A stretch of 64,000 bases of DNA from Chamaecyparis obtusa. Its lineage: Eukaryota; Streptophyta; Pinopsida; Cupressales; Cupressaceae. The notes beneath the pieces are model-generated. The model searched no databases. It worked only from the letters and a program-made list of their open reading frames with translations, and was not told where the DNA came from. The position numbers and the translations under genes were made by a program. The stretch lies in contig BSBK01007736.1 of assembly GCA_027943335.1 (NCBI GenBank), positions 1 to 64,000 on the forward strand. The letters run 5' to 3'. Positions 23,532-36,328 of this stretch are shown here, in pieces (position 1 is the first letter of the stretch; each line of letters starts with the position of its first letter).

Positions 23532-24438
23532 ATGGCTGGCGTAAGATCTCATGGCTCTGACAAATACCATGAGAACTTATGCTGGCCATAGGATCCATCC
23601 TCGCCACAGACCCCACTGACAATGACCCCACATCTAACTCTGCAACTGCGATGCCACCTCAGTGCTTGCCGGCCAATGAAAACCAAACACATCACCCCAC
23701 TCAGCAAATGGAATAAAATCTGATGGATGGTGCATGATCACAAAGGCTTGGAATATTCCTTGCAATCATACGCCGACTGTTAGATTTTATTCTTCAATGT
23801 GGGCACCACTGACAAGCCAACCCATCACCACGTGGACCAAAGGGAAGACACCAACTCAAATCACTAAAATTGCCACTACAACCATCACCACACTACCATG
23901 GACACATGGTAGGCAGTCGCATGATCGCATGTTAGAGAATTCTGACATGCAACCATGCGATAGCCAATAAGAACATGCCACATCATCACCTCCGAGACCA
24001 CACCAAAGAAGCCTCACCATTTGGAGGATCAGATGGTGGGCGCATGATCACATGGGGAAAGAATATTCCATGTGATCGCATGCCGATCATAGATCTTCGA
24101 TCTCTGACACCGGGCAATGAAAAGAACTGGGACCCCCCGAACCAACCACCGAGCATTGAGCGACTACATGACTAACCGCTAGCCAAGTCATTGGAGGTTA
24201 GCAGATAACCGCCAACCTTTTAAAGATCATGTGATAACAATCACTGAGTCACTGGATATCAGCCGCTTAACCGCCAGAAATGGGAGATCAATAGATAACT
24301 GCTAGTCGTCAGGTCACTGAATGAAGAATAAACTGTTAGACAGCCGAACCAAGCAAAGAGCCAGGACCACATGGACAGGTGGCAGGCGGTCACATGATCG
24401 CATGTCAGAGAAGTCTAACATGCAGCCATGCGATAGCC
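23532..24438. repeat. Five palindromic modules in the solo LTR
   Basis: Modules lie at about 23532-23588, 23718-23785, 23908-23965, 24031-24092 and 24379-24438. The first two match modules of the gypsy LTRs. The last three share the core GTCGCATGATCGCATG or a close variant, pairing with CATGCGATAGCC or TGTGATCGCATGCC. Confidence 0.75.
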
Positions 24439-24509
24439 AATCAGGAGGAGCATATGAAAATCTAGGCCCACCATCATTGCACTTGCGCACTTAAGGAAAC
24501 ACAGCAAAC

Positions 24510-24700
24510 AGGAAACATGCGAGGTCGAAAACATCCAAGGTTTTCGATGAAAGGGGATAAAAAACACAAAATTTCTGACACGTCAATAGACAAGTGCATA
24601 AAAGCTTGAAGGCAAAGGGTCGAAAACAATGCAGGTCAAAAACACACATAGATCGAAAACATCATAAAATTTTAGAAAACACTGTGGGTTTTCGACAGTT
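24510..24700. repeat. Short TCGAAAAC motif cluster in the solo LTR
   Basis: GGTCGAAAAC or close variants occur near 24514, 24608, 24624 and 24650, and the reverse form GTTTTCGA occurs near 24540 and 24690. They are irregularly spaced and absent from the two gypsy LTRs at the equivalent place. Confidence 0.6.
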
Positions 24701-24895
24701 AGGCAGATTTTGAGAATAATTCCAGCAGGCTTAGAATTTTGAATAAATTTTAGGATTTTTTGAATTTAGAGATGCAGTTTGGACCAGGGCAAGGTGACAA
24801 CATGAAGAACATAGGGCAGGACACACTGAAGAACACTAGCAAGGAAAATAGGCCATGTTCAAAAGGTTTTGCAATGACAGGAAAATGGACTAACA

Positions 24896-24900
24896 ACTAG
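24896..24900. repeat. Target-site duplication ACTAG (right) of solo LTR
   Basis: Exact match to 21929-21933, directly after the LTR end CTAACA. Confidence 0.85.
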
Positions 24901-24954
24901 ATGGCTCGATCTTAGTGATGACCAACCAATATTGCCTAGAAAATTACTAAGTGT

Positions 24955-25560
24955 AAGATACTGATAGACAATAAAACTTAGGGATCAACAATGCTTTGCA
25001 TTAGGATTATAGTTAGGGTTAGGATTTACCTCATGGTTAGTATTGTCATTAGGGTTAGGGTTTAATCTTAGGACCAAGGATTAGGGTTTATAATTAAGAT
25101 TGCAGTTAGTTTTAGGGATCATATAATGGTTGAAACTATTAGGGTTTTAATAATTGCTAGGGTTTAGGGTTAAGTTTAGGATAAGAGTTTAGGATTTATC
25201 ATCAAGATTATGGTTAGGGTTAGGGTTTAAATTATAGGATTGTGCTTAAGGTTATGGTTTTGATTAGGGTTAGGGTTTAGAGTTAGGGCTAGAGTTGAGA
25301 TTATGGATAGAGAAAGGGTTTACTTAATAGTTATTATTATGGTTAAGGCGAGGTTTTGTATTAGGGTAAGGTTTTGGGTTAGAGCTTAGGATTTGGGATT
25401 ATGGTTTTCATTAGAGTTACATTTTACATTAGATTGGTATTATTGTTATAATTAGAATTTATATTAGGGTTAGGATTAGGATTAGGGTTTACGATTTAAG
25501 ATTAAGATTATGGTTAGGGTTAGGGTTTACATTATTCTTATTATTATTATGAATATGATT
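24955..25560 (+). repeat. Degenerate interstitial telomere-like repeat
   Basis: About 600 bases are dominated by TTAGGG, TTTAGGG, GGATTTA and GGTTAGGGTTTA words, with TTAGGGTTAGGG runs at about 25015, 25045, 25215, 25265 and 25515. They fit decayed plant telomere DNA (TTTAGGG)n mixed with TTAGGG-type units. No perfect array of more than two or three units remains. Confidence 0.75.
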
Positions 25561-28500
25561 ATGAATTAATTCCTTACTTACTCAATCTTTTTATCTATCA
25601 TATACATTGATTCATGAAGTCTTCAAATTCATTTTGGCTAAACCAATTTTTATGGCATATGGTTTTGTTGAGAGATTTTTCATTACCCCCTTTCAAATTT
25701 ACACAAATTTAACATGCATATAAGGTGGAGATTATATTTTTAATTTGGAAGCATATCTACTTTCTAAGAAAATAGTATTTAAATAACTAAAAATTATTTG
25801 TAGTACCTTTAAATGAGGAAGTATCTGTAGGTAAAAAAAATAGAGCTTTTATTGAACATGAAATTCTTTGATGTGTCTATTTTAGAGTTTTTTTAATGAC
25901 ATGTAAATTTCAATTTTAAAATTTAAATTTAAGAATTATAGTTTAGTTGGTATAATTGATCATATATTCTTAACCCCATCAACCATCAGTAACTTATCTC
26001 ACCATGTTTCATCCTTGCAACAACAATTAGATTCCATATCCTAATCCAAATTCAACATTCCAACTTATGGCATTGCTAGCCCACTTTCTCGAAGCATTAT
26101 CGATGCTATTTATCCTTTAGTACATGGGAATCCCATAATTGGATGCATATATAGAAAACATGATCCCTTGAATCATGTAAGAATAATCTGAACCTTGAAT
26201 AGTGACTTCTCAAATTATCATAGAATTGTGACTAAACAAATTGCTATAACATCTCATTATACGACCAATTTTTTATTTGCCTCCATATTCTATTGATTAT
26301 TTTCAAAAGTTGGCTAATGTATTTTTTCAACAATTTTAAAAATATATTGGTCCCCAAATTTCTATGACTGATTTGATCTGTTGCAAGAAATAACTGAATA
26401 GAAAAGTTACTCATTTTAATTGTAGATTTAAACATCTCTATGCTCATATCTATTATCCTATGTCTAATACGTATTTTCAATGAATTTTCATTTTTAATTT
26501 GGAAAAACATATTAGAGATAAGTTATTAATTTTTTAGTTTGATTCCTATATCCAATTATGTCTAGTGCTTCATTATTATGGAATACTCCTAATATGACTA
26601 TTGATATAATATTCCTAACACTTTCCTTTTCCTGTCATAAGGATTATTCATTTATTTTTCACTTCATTATGATGTTACACATTCACAATGACATATTTAT
26701 TTTGAATCAATTACTCTTTTCTTTCATTGTTTTTCTCTCTTTCTTGTGATATATTGTTCTTTTTTTATAGCAAGTGATCCTTATGAGTTGTAGTATTTGT
26801 GAATTGACTTGAACATAGTATAGATATAATAAAATAATATCTTCCATGTCTTTTTGGATAGATGTATTTAATATATATATACTAATCATATATCACTTAT
26901 TTAAATTTATATGATTGAATTATATTCATTAATAATGAGAATGTGAATCAAAATAAATAGAAAAATTGAAAGCAAGATACGCCATAACAAAGACCTTATA
27001 TTGTTGTATCATTTCTTTGATATTTGCCTAAATATTTTCTATGTGAGTTGCTCTCATGATTTTATCATAAGCATGATGTCAGGATGATTGGATACTATAA
27101 TGTGTGCAGATGGATTTGATTTATATTATTTAATTTACATGTAATCATTGGTGGAGACTAATTAGAAAGAACAATTGATGAGAAATTTTTACCAAAGAGT
27201 ATGACCTATAATTAGTCAATGGATTGATGAGGTAGAATAATTTAGACTAACATGAAACACATTGAAAGAATGAATAAATATTAATTTTATTTATTTTTGG
27301 TAGAAGATTATTAGATTTGATTATAGTGGACAATATAATGAATTGATCAATTAATAAAACTATTTAATTAAAAGCGGAGAGAATGGTGAATTAATCAAAT
27401 AATTAAAAAGTATTTAATGAGTAGATAATTAAATAGAAAAATATTTTATTAGTATATATGAGAAGAGAGAATATTAGTTTAATTAAACACACACATACAC
27501 ACACACACACAAACATATCACTTCAACAAGGAACTTATGAAATCCATTGAATGATAAAATTTGATGGTATATGGCTTACCCAAGGATTGAAACCTCTAGT
27601 GCTTTTCCTTTGGATAGTTTCGAGTAGCTTTCATAATCAATCTTTCTCCACAAAACTGAGAATAGAAGACAAATATGTGTAAGAATTGTATAATGAATCC
27701 ATAAACTGAGATGTTCATTAGGGTGATATCAATTCCCAAGTGATGATGTTTTCAATGCATAAGTATCCTTTTATGACCAAGTTGATCTGACAAGGGTTAT
27801 TGGAAAGGTTCTTTAAAAGTTTGAATTTGAAAGGATTAGAGATTTGAATATTCTTTGGCATTTATGATTATCTATGAAGCTCAAAATATTTGGCAATAAA
27901 CAGTAAAGATATATCTAAGATGCCCACATATTGGAGGCTTTGTTCACCTTGTAGAATTCCTACATACCCTATTTCCATGGGATAAAGGAATCTTGGATTC
28001 ATACTCATTTTGTATAGATATAGTTCTAGTTTTGCTATGGTTTGATGTAACTATTGTAGAAGTGCAAACCTTTCAGGGAATCAATGACTCCCTAGTAGTT
28101 CTTTGTCATGCTACACTAACTCGGGTGAGTTAGGCAACCCCTATATAGCTACTACAAATAGTGTAATTAGTAGGCATATAATTACAAGTGAGAAACATGT
28201 TTTAATATTTCCTATGTGAATGGGGTTTTTTTTTCTCATGTCAGTTAGCCAGTATTGTATCATTTTTGGTTTTAAATTACTATCATCTTTTAGTTATTAC
28301 TCTAGTGACCGTTAAATTAGAAAGGTTCAACTAGGAAAAGTTTTATTGTAAATAAGGTAGTTATTCATAGTGGTTATGCTATATTTATTTTTACTATTTA
28401 AACTTTTATCAGTAATTTAAGGAAAAAAAATTAACCAAAATAATGTAGAAGATTCCCATGAAGTGAACAATGTGCACACTTAATACGTTAATGTGTTCCA

Positions 28501-29449
28501 TCTTAATTTAAATAGGACCATTTTTCATTGGCCAACCAAGTACAACACTGGGAAAGTGAGTTTTTCTATAGAAAACCTAATTCCTAATAAAGGAATTAAG
28601 ATAATGTGACATTTAAAATGTGGGCTAGAAAAGTTCCAACCCCCATTTACATAAGCTAATGTGAGCCCTCTCACATCATCTCCTTTTGTACATAGCTAAA
28701 TCCAATTTGAAGTGGATATTTAGGGAAATCTATGTTTTCATGAAATAATGAACTCATCTTTGGTAATTTTTTATGCATAGGGGGGTGCCAATTAGGATCA
28801 CTCCTCCCCATTGAAATTCCTTGATACATTTCTTTGTAAGGATTTTTTAGAGGGAGATGTGATCCCACCCTCTTCCCACCATAAATTGGTTGAATATGAA
28901 TTTGGAGTTATGGCTCACTCATCAAATGAAATCACACATGGAGCCAATGGTCTCCTCTGATCCACTGGTTATGGATAATTCTAATTTTAAATAAGTTCTC
29001 ATGGATCAAAATCCTCCCTAGAATGATGAATAGGAGTCTATAGATGAAATGAAGGTTCTTAATACTATTTCCCTAGATGATGATATTATTAAATTAGTTC
29101 AAAAAATTTATGAGAAATCCAATATTTATTTGTCAATAGACATGAAAAAAATGTTTTAGACGAGATTAATAAAGACCTCCATTTCTATTGTTCCCCTATT
29201 ATGCAGTTGATTTTTGATAAGGACTATACTCCTTTTTTTGTTTTTTCAAAAAATGGTAGACAATATAAGAACCATAAAATATTTTTAGAGATACATGATG
29301 GTATACAAACAACACTACATTAATATATGTATATAAAAAGAGGAACTTTATCACGCACAAGACTAGGGCTTCAAATACAACAAAGAATTTTCAATTAGAG
29401 TTTATTGGTGAGATTTCTCAAAGAAAAAATCAAAGAAAGATGAGAACAA
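25561..29449. other. AT-rich DNA with a CA microsatellite, no gene seen
   Basis: No reading frame with a recognisable family. A short CA repeat lies at about 27487-27515. A poorly preserved lead-in to the LINE may occupy the last few hundred bases, but I cannot support it. Confidence 0.5.
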
Positions 29450-29519
29450 GTGACTCACCTTGAGGCTAATGAAGCTAATATCATAGACTATGAGGGGATT
29501 AAATTGCCTTAATAAATTA

Positions 29520-29890
29520 TACTTAATATAGAATAAATTGGATACATTAGAATGTGATGTGGTCTTTCTTCAAGAAAAAAACCTATCTTGTCATGTGGCT
29601 GATTCTTTGTTTGATTATTTAAGAGTTTGGAATTATTTTCATCACCCTACTCAAGGTTTATCTAGTGGCTAGGATACCTTTTGGAAAAATGACTTTTTAG
29701 ATATTAATCTTAGATCTTCTTCTCACCGACTCTTGATTTTAGTGTGTTGTAAATCCTCTAAGCTGAATGTTAAATTATTCAATGTGTGAGGACCCTATAG
29801 AACTTATCACAATTTTTTTATAGAAAAATTCTCTCCAATAATTAGTTCTATTAAAAATAATTTTATAATTCTTGACAAACACTTTAATGG
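29520..29890 (+). pseudogene. LINE endonuclease (APE-like) fragment
   Basis: Translation gives TLECDVVFLQEKNLSCHVAD with the FLQE motif (catalytic Glu) near 29570, then a block around SSSHRLLILVC near 29725. Near 29865 comes NNFIILDKHFNG, where active relatives carry a GDFN-type motif. The enzyme would nick target DNA to prime reverse transcription. Stops and altered motifs show it is inactive. Confidence 0.65.
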
Positions 29891-30679
29891 ATCAATGACT
29901 TAAAAAAACAAGGAGGTATTAACCCTCCTAATATATTTATGATAGGTTTGAGACCTTTAATTTCAACGAATGATCTCATGGATTGTGAGACAAAGAAGGG
30001 CCAAACCACTTGGACCAATAGAATTTTATAATTTCACCAAATTGAAGTGCATCTTGATAAATTTATAATCTCTAATTGTTGTCCTTTAGTGCCTTAAGAT
30101 TTTACTTCGCATATATTACCCATTTTGAGGTTGAACTATTTTATAGTTATTTTTTGTTAGTGGAAGAAAGGTTTAAACATGTATCTTATTTTAATATTGA
30201 ACCCATGTGGTTCAGAGATGCCACCTTTGTCCCTATGCTAAAATATTGGTGGAATAGTACTCCTTTATATCCTAGTTACTGATTATTTTAGTTGGTTTTA
30301 AAAGTTTCCTTTTTAAAAGGGAAGATTAAAGAATAGAATAACGTAAATTTAAAGAACATATTTTCTATAAAGGTTATGATAGAAAGTGAGTTGAAAATAA
30401 TCAATGACCTTGTTATACATAAAGTTATAGATGAAAACATTTTCAACACTAAAAGCTTGTTAAAAATAGAACTTGATGAAATCCTCTTGTGTGAAGAGAT
30501 ATACTAAAAATATAAATATAGGGAAATGTGGCTAATGGAAGGTGGTAGAAATATGTTATTTTCCCTTCCTTAACAAAGAAAATAAGGTAATGGAATATAA
30601 TTGATTCCATATATACTGCTAATAATTGACCACTAGAAGATATTGATGAAATTATAAAGGATGGAAGCTCCTACTTTCA

Positions 30680-32046
30680 ACTTCTTTCAAAGTCTCCTTG
30701 ATTTTATATGGGGAGTTCTTTGGACTATATCCCAACATGTGTATTAGAGGAAGGTAATCAATTTATCATGGCCAAATTTTCTCTTGATGAACTTGAAAAA
30801 GTGGTTTTCAATTTTCCTATTGATAAGGGTTGAGGCCTAGATGGGTATACCTCCATGTTCTTTCAGAGGTGTTGGAAATTTTTAGTTCATGATTTACTTA
30901 TTTTTCTTGAATAATCTCATTGTATTAGAACAATTTTGACTAAAATAAATCATACTTATATTTCTCTAGTTCCTAAAGTGAAGTACCCATGCAACTTTTT
31001 TAATTTTTTCCCTATATCCTTGTTTAATATAATGTATAATTTTTTTCAAAGGCATTGGATATGAGACTTGAAAGGATTTTTTCATCTATTATTTCATAGG
31101 AACAAGGGGTTTTGTTCATTTTAGTAAAAATTTAAATGGAGAAATCACAAACCATGAAATATTAAATCTTGCTGTAAAAGAAAACTCTTTAGCTATGATT
31201 TAAAAATTTGACATGGAAAAAACAAATGATACTTGGTAATATGGTACTTGTAGATTAAAATCCCTTTCAAGTTTTTCTTCTCATATAAATGGATTAAAAA
31301 GAAATTTTCATATATTTCCACTCATAAATACTTTATCTTTATTAGTGGATCTCCTAAAGGCTCTTTGTCTCCTCTAGGGGTTTGAGATAGGAGAATATCC
31401 TCTCCCCCTCTCTCTTAATCCTAATGGAAGAAGGACTAAGTATATCTATTAAAGCCGCCAAATATCTTATATTGTGGAAGGGTGTATAGATTTCATATTT
31501 TTTGGATACTTTCACTCATAGATTGTTTTGTTAATGACACTAATTTTTAGTCAAGCTACCATTTCAGAATCTTGTAACATAAAAAAGACCCTTGGTGATT
31601 ATATTTTAGGCTTCGAAAAATTGATCAATAGTTTCCAAATCCAAAATTTTCTTCTTGAATGTGCCTCCCCAAGTTCAAGATAACTTTAAGAAGCTCAAGA
31701 AATTTATTTTGGTCTCTTCTCTTACAAATATCTTGGCATTCCCTTCTTTCTTGTTATAAAAAAGAACCGCTTATGGGATTAGATAAAGGATTCAATGACT
31801 AAGATAATTCCATCTTGGACATATAAATGGTTAACACTAGGGGGGAAAGTATCTATGATTAAACTAATTTTGAATCCTATATTAATATATCTCTTATCCA
31901 TTCTCAAGGTCCCAAAAAATCTTCTCTCAAAAATCCAAGGTATCCTTCAAAATTTTCTTTGGTCTAAAATTGTCAAGGAAAAATCTAAAATTATACTCCT
32001 TGCATGGAGTAAAGTTTTCCTTCCCAAAAATATGAAAAGAGTATAA
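30680..32046 (+). pseudogene. LINE reverse transcriptase
   Basis: Recognisable blocks are DGYTSMFFQRCWKFLVHDL near 30840, SLVPKVKYP near 30965, ISGSPKGSLSPL near 31340 (usually GSPQGxPLSPxLF), and FVNDTNF near 31530 where active enzymes carry FADD. LGDYILGFEKLINSFQIQNF follows near 31600. The last open stretch, 31795-32046, reads KWLTLGGKVSMIKLILNPIL and ends in a W..V.LPK pattern typical of the L1 RT C-terminus. Loss of the first catalytic Asp plus several frameshifts indicate a dead enzyme. Confidence 0.78.
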
Positions 32047-32539
32047 ATTAGAAACTTTATAGACCAAAATTGTGCATTGGGAGATAAGCTAATCTAAAGA
32101 TTATACAAGAAACATTCCTTGAAATGGTGCAAATTTTTTCTTGGAAAATATCTCAACAATCCACAAACAAAATATATTTTTTCTATTTCTTCCCTTTCTA
32201 AGGGTTCCAAGATATGGAAATTTACTTCATCATGTATAAATGTAATAATTCCTCACATTTCTTGAAAAATCTATAATGGTGCATGAGCCAAATTATAAGA
32301 GGATTCTTGGAAGGGTCACTCTTCTCTCAATCTATTATAAAATTGGTTATCAATTGTTGTAGTTCTAAAATCAATTTGGGGTACTAGAGTAAAATACTAT
32401 TTTATATTGGACTCTTCTTAGAGTAAAATTCTAATTGTACAATGGAAATCAATTTGTTTCCTCCTTACTATTAGTGAATGAAAAGAGATGTACAATAAAG
32501 AGATGAAACATAATTTTCTTAGAAAAAGTAGATGAAATT

Positions 32540-32794
32540 GTGTGGCTGAAATATAGAACTAGAAACTACACAATAAATGATGGGTATAATAGCACTGTTA
32601 ATTCTTCACCAACTCTTGATTGGATAGCAAAATTGTATTGGGATTATTTTGTCCTACCTAAAGCTAGTAATTTTATACGTCTAGCTCTTCTAGATCAAGT
32701 TCTCTTTAGAATGTTGATAGATAAGATGGGTATCACAAATGCCTTTTCTTGTGTTTTATGTTGGTGTTCACTAGAAAGTATCGATCTCCTTTAG
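32540..32794 (+). pseudogene. LINE RT-associated zinc-finger-like domain
   Basis: The frame includes LYWDYFVLPKASNFIRLALL, then RMLIDKMGI and CVLCWCSLESIDLL. This matches the zf-RVT pattern of a W..P....F.WL segment, an L....I block and a C..C....E.. end. It directly follows the RT in L1-like elements, as here. Confidence 0.65.
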
Positions 32795-33235
32795 ATTTGA
32801 TATCTCACAATATTGTTGAAAATAGCTTAAAATTTAACTTAATTGGAATGATCCATTGAACAATAATTTTCTTTCTCATTTTAAGAGCTTACCAACCTTT
32901 TACAGATCCTCACTCTTTGCTTACATATGAAAGGTAAGTCCCTCAATTTTGATGTGAAATGTCTGGCTAGAAAGAATAATAATAATTTTAAATATAAATA
33001 CAAGCCTTAAAAGAGCAAGTGATATATGTAATTGCATGTGCAATTTCTGAAACCACAATGAGTCATACATATAATTTAAATATTGATAACTTAAAAGGTT
33101 TCTTCTCATGGGATGAAGCTATTTTACAGAAATAGAATTTTATTAAGATACCTCCTCTATAGGGATATATCAAATCTTGTACCAGTTCTATAAAGAGAAA
33201 AACAACTACATGGAACCCCCCCTCTAGGAAAATTT

Positions 33236-33640
33236 AAGTTAAAATTTGATGAGGCCTCCAAAGGAAACCTTGGGCCCTTTCAAATAGGCACAACTATTTT
33301 TAATTTTGATGGTGCTATCAAAATAGTGGTTTGCAAGAAGGTAGGCGATAGAACTAATAAAAAAAAAAAACTTGAAGCCTTGCACTTGGGTTTAGATAAT
33401 GTTTTCAAAAATAAAATTCAAGATGATATGATTGAAAGAGATTCTATGCATGTTTACAATTAAGTAATAGGGAGATGATGTAACTCCTATCATATTAGTT
33501 ACTTGATTGGCCCTATTATGTTAAATTTACAAAACCTAAATTCCTTTCAAATTTACCAATTTTATAGGGAAGAAAATCCCTTAGCTAATTGGTTATCAAA
33601 TAGGGTCCTAGAAGTAAATCATAGGATGTAGGAATTTAAT
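33236..33640 (+). pseudogene. LINE-encoded RNase H
   Basis: LKFDEASKGNLGPFQIGTTI starts the domain, retaining the first catalytic Asp. It continues with KKKKLEALHLGLDNVF, where related proteins have a conserved Glu, and DDMIERDSMHVYN with the next Asp. PLANWLSNRVLE near 33580 lies where the closing segment would be. A stop follows VYN. In plant L1 elements this domain removes RNA from the hybrid after target-primed synthesis. Confidence 0.68.
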
Positions 33641-33720
33641 AACTTTATGAAGTTCCTCTACATTTTTTCTAGTAATTATGGAACATCCCTTGAGCTATCT
33701 TAAAAAGTTTCATTAACATT

Positions 33721-36328
33721 TTTATCTCCTACCTCATACATTTCTAGAATTATTTATGAAGTACTAAAGTGCCTCATTATCTACTTATTGATTTAGAGAA
33801 CATCTTTGAAGGTCTCTGCAAAATTGTGGTACCTTGTTCTATATATTCTTGGCATAAATATGATAGATTTTTATAGTCTCTTTTTTTTAAATTCATTTTT
33901 GGAACTCATCCTAGTTCCTATTATTGGTTCAAACCTATTTGAGGAGTCATTTCTTATACCTTTTTGGTATTTTCTTTTGGAACTATATTTTACTAGCCTC
34001 ATTTTGGCTTCCTCTATTTGGACCTCCTATGGTTAGATCTTATAATTTTATTGTGCTTTTTAATTTGAAAGGTTTAAAATCTTTACCATTTTAGTGAGTT
34101 TTGGTGGTTTGAATTTGATCATTCTTGTTTATCTTATTAGACACACTCTCTTGTATTTTGGGTTGTTACCTTTTCATTTTCCTTATCATTCTAAAATGCT
34201 TAAATTCTTGATCATTATTTCGGGAGTTGGTGGTTTGAACTTGAACATAGATATTTTTTTATTGGATCTACTTTATGTGCATTCTAATGCCTATCACATC
34301 CTTCAGTAATATTAAAACCCATTTTAAAAATATTTTTCAAACATTGCCTAGGCTAGTACATGGGAGTCTTCTTTTGCAGGATATGTTATTCCTTAGAAGT
34401 TATTTGTTGAGATTCTTGTCCTTTCAAACTCATTTTTTTCTTTGTGATTTGGTGATTGGTATATCTTCTCCTCGTTGTGTTGTCATTTACTCTCTTAAAT
34501 ACTTGGGTTTGATAAAATGCACTTCTCTAAGTTCCTCATTTGATGAAATTATATCTTGTTTTCCAATTCTTCTCCATTTTTTTGGTTAGACACACTTTTC
34601 CTATTGGGTTGTCATTATTTTATCCTTTAAATAATTTTGGCTTCATTTTTCTATTGTCTCTATATTTTTAAGTTATTTTTTCTATATTTTTATCATCTGT
34701 AAATACAAGGAATAGGTACGAGTCTCATATTAGTTCTTATATCTCTATTTAAAGGTGGTTGGGCATCTTCCTCACTACTTTATGAATACATTTCTCACTC
34801 TATACTCTCTTTTTCATTTTGATAAAGTTTATTTAGTGACTTTTTCCACTTTATTCTTTTTCTTAAAAGGGAACTAAATAATATAAGATATCATTTGGAG
34901 TATAAAATGCACCAATTGAATGAAATGCTAATTTAGGAGAAGAAATAGGATTAAATGTAAAAGCATCAAGCTCATTAATAATGCTTTCAAAATAAATAAA
35001 ATGATAAAAAGAGCTATAATATTTTTCAAATAAGAATAATACCTTAATGAAATAATATTACTAGCATAATTTAGAGAAAAATGAACTTATAGATGTATCA
35101 ATAAAGATCTTGTAGCATTAAGCTTTAATAATATAGGTTTGGCTAATAGAATTCAACCAAGATACCCAATGAGAGTAAACATTTATTATAGTTAGCTAAG
35201 ATATGAGAAAGTGATTAACTATTGTACAAAATATAAAGAGACGATTTTTGCAAGAGGGTATATTTGGAAGTTGAAGGGTAACACTTGGATGACAAAGGTA
35301 TTTTTGATAATTAAGTTGAACATAGTAAGCAACAATGGGTAGGTGGGTGGGAAATCAACATTTTAGATTTGGAATTTTTTTGATATGGTAGCACATGCAC
35401 ATCATATATGTATCAACACATTGTGTTGATTTTTCTTGTGAAAATTTTCAAATCTTAACATGTGATCTTAAGTCAACAAGGATAATTAGAGCGTGACACA
35501 AAATTTTGGCAATCTTGTATGTGAAAAAGGCCAAGGATAAGAATAAAATGTGTTTATTTAAATGCTATGAAAAGAAAAACAATAAAAGATCAAAAAATCA
35601 CTTACAATTGTTGGGGTATGTAATTTCTTACTTTATAATTACATACATGCTAGAAGAAGGAGGAGGTTGAGGAGGAGAATGTATCAATACAATAAATAAA
35701 TGCATTGTGACAGACAATAATAAATAAAATAAATATAGATACAACAAAAAGACTATATGTATGTATACATATACATATACACATACACAATTAAACAACA
35801 TATTCAAATTTATAAAAAAATATTTATTAATATCTAATTACATTAAAATATTAAAAATCAAAATAAATATACAAATTTAACTTGTAAATACTACTATGTA
35901 TCTTCAAAAGTAGCTTAACGTAGAATCTCTCATAATTGACACTAGAACTTATTCTAGAAAATATTAACGAGTCTTTAATATTCTCCTTTAATGTTACATT
36001 ACATTGTCGGCTTCAGTTTTCATCCCGACACAAAGTTGTGGGCTTTCATACAAAATCACAAGGCACTTAGTGATTGGCTTTCCTACAAATTACCACTCAC
36101 ATAGCTGTCGGCTAGCTAGTGGTTCCAATGTCTTCAAATTCCTGTTCCATGTAGTTAATATAAATAGTATGACTATTAGATTTAGTAAACTTAAAACAGG
36201 TTTTTTGCCTTTGATACTAAACATTCATAGAGAATCAGATTATCTAAGTTTCTAGATCCACTCTGAATTCTAATAATAAACAAGTGAATTATAATAATAA
36301 ACAAGCAAAGCCAGAAATTCTATCTAAC
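33721..36328. other. AT-rich DNA between the LINE and the RING-H2 locus
   Basis: Hydrophobic-looking frames at 33806-34589 reflect T-rich composition; no family is recognised. A TA/CA-rich microsatellite lies near 35755-35785. No promoter for the RING gene could be assigned with confidence. Confidence 0.5.

Larger units (their letters stand above)
21934..24895 (-). mobile_element. Solo LTR, 2962 bp, of a gypsy family related to the neighbouring element
   Basis: The first 600 bp (TGTTGATTGCGGATTATTCC onward) and several later blocks align with the LTRs of the 8708-21301 element, and the end is CTAACA. No internal region or second LTR is present, and a perfect target duplication ACTAG flanks it, so it formed by LTR-LTR recombination. 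It is about 400 bp longer than its relative and carries two more palindromic modules. Orientation is assigned by homology to the gypsy LTR. Confidence 0.88.
29450..33720 (+). mobile_element. L1-type LINE retrotransposon remnant with RNase H tail
   Basis: Plus-strand sequence carries, in order, an endonuclease-like region, reverse transcriptase, a zinc-finger-like RT-associated domain and an RNase H. This is the arrangement of plant L1 elements that acquired RNase H. Stops and frameshifts occur throughout. No poly(A) tail or target duplication was found, so both ends are approximate. Domain entries give details. Confidence 0.82.

Noticed and set aside
33806..34589. Three hydrophobic frames that look like membrane proteins
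   Set aside because: T-rich DNA yields Phe/Leu-rich frames by chance; no start context, family pattern or conservation is seen.
36004..36255. An upstream exon for the RING gene
   Set aside because: The 83-codon frame has no recognised motif, no splice link could be supported, and it lies outside the duplicated units.
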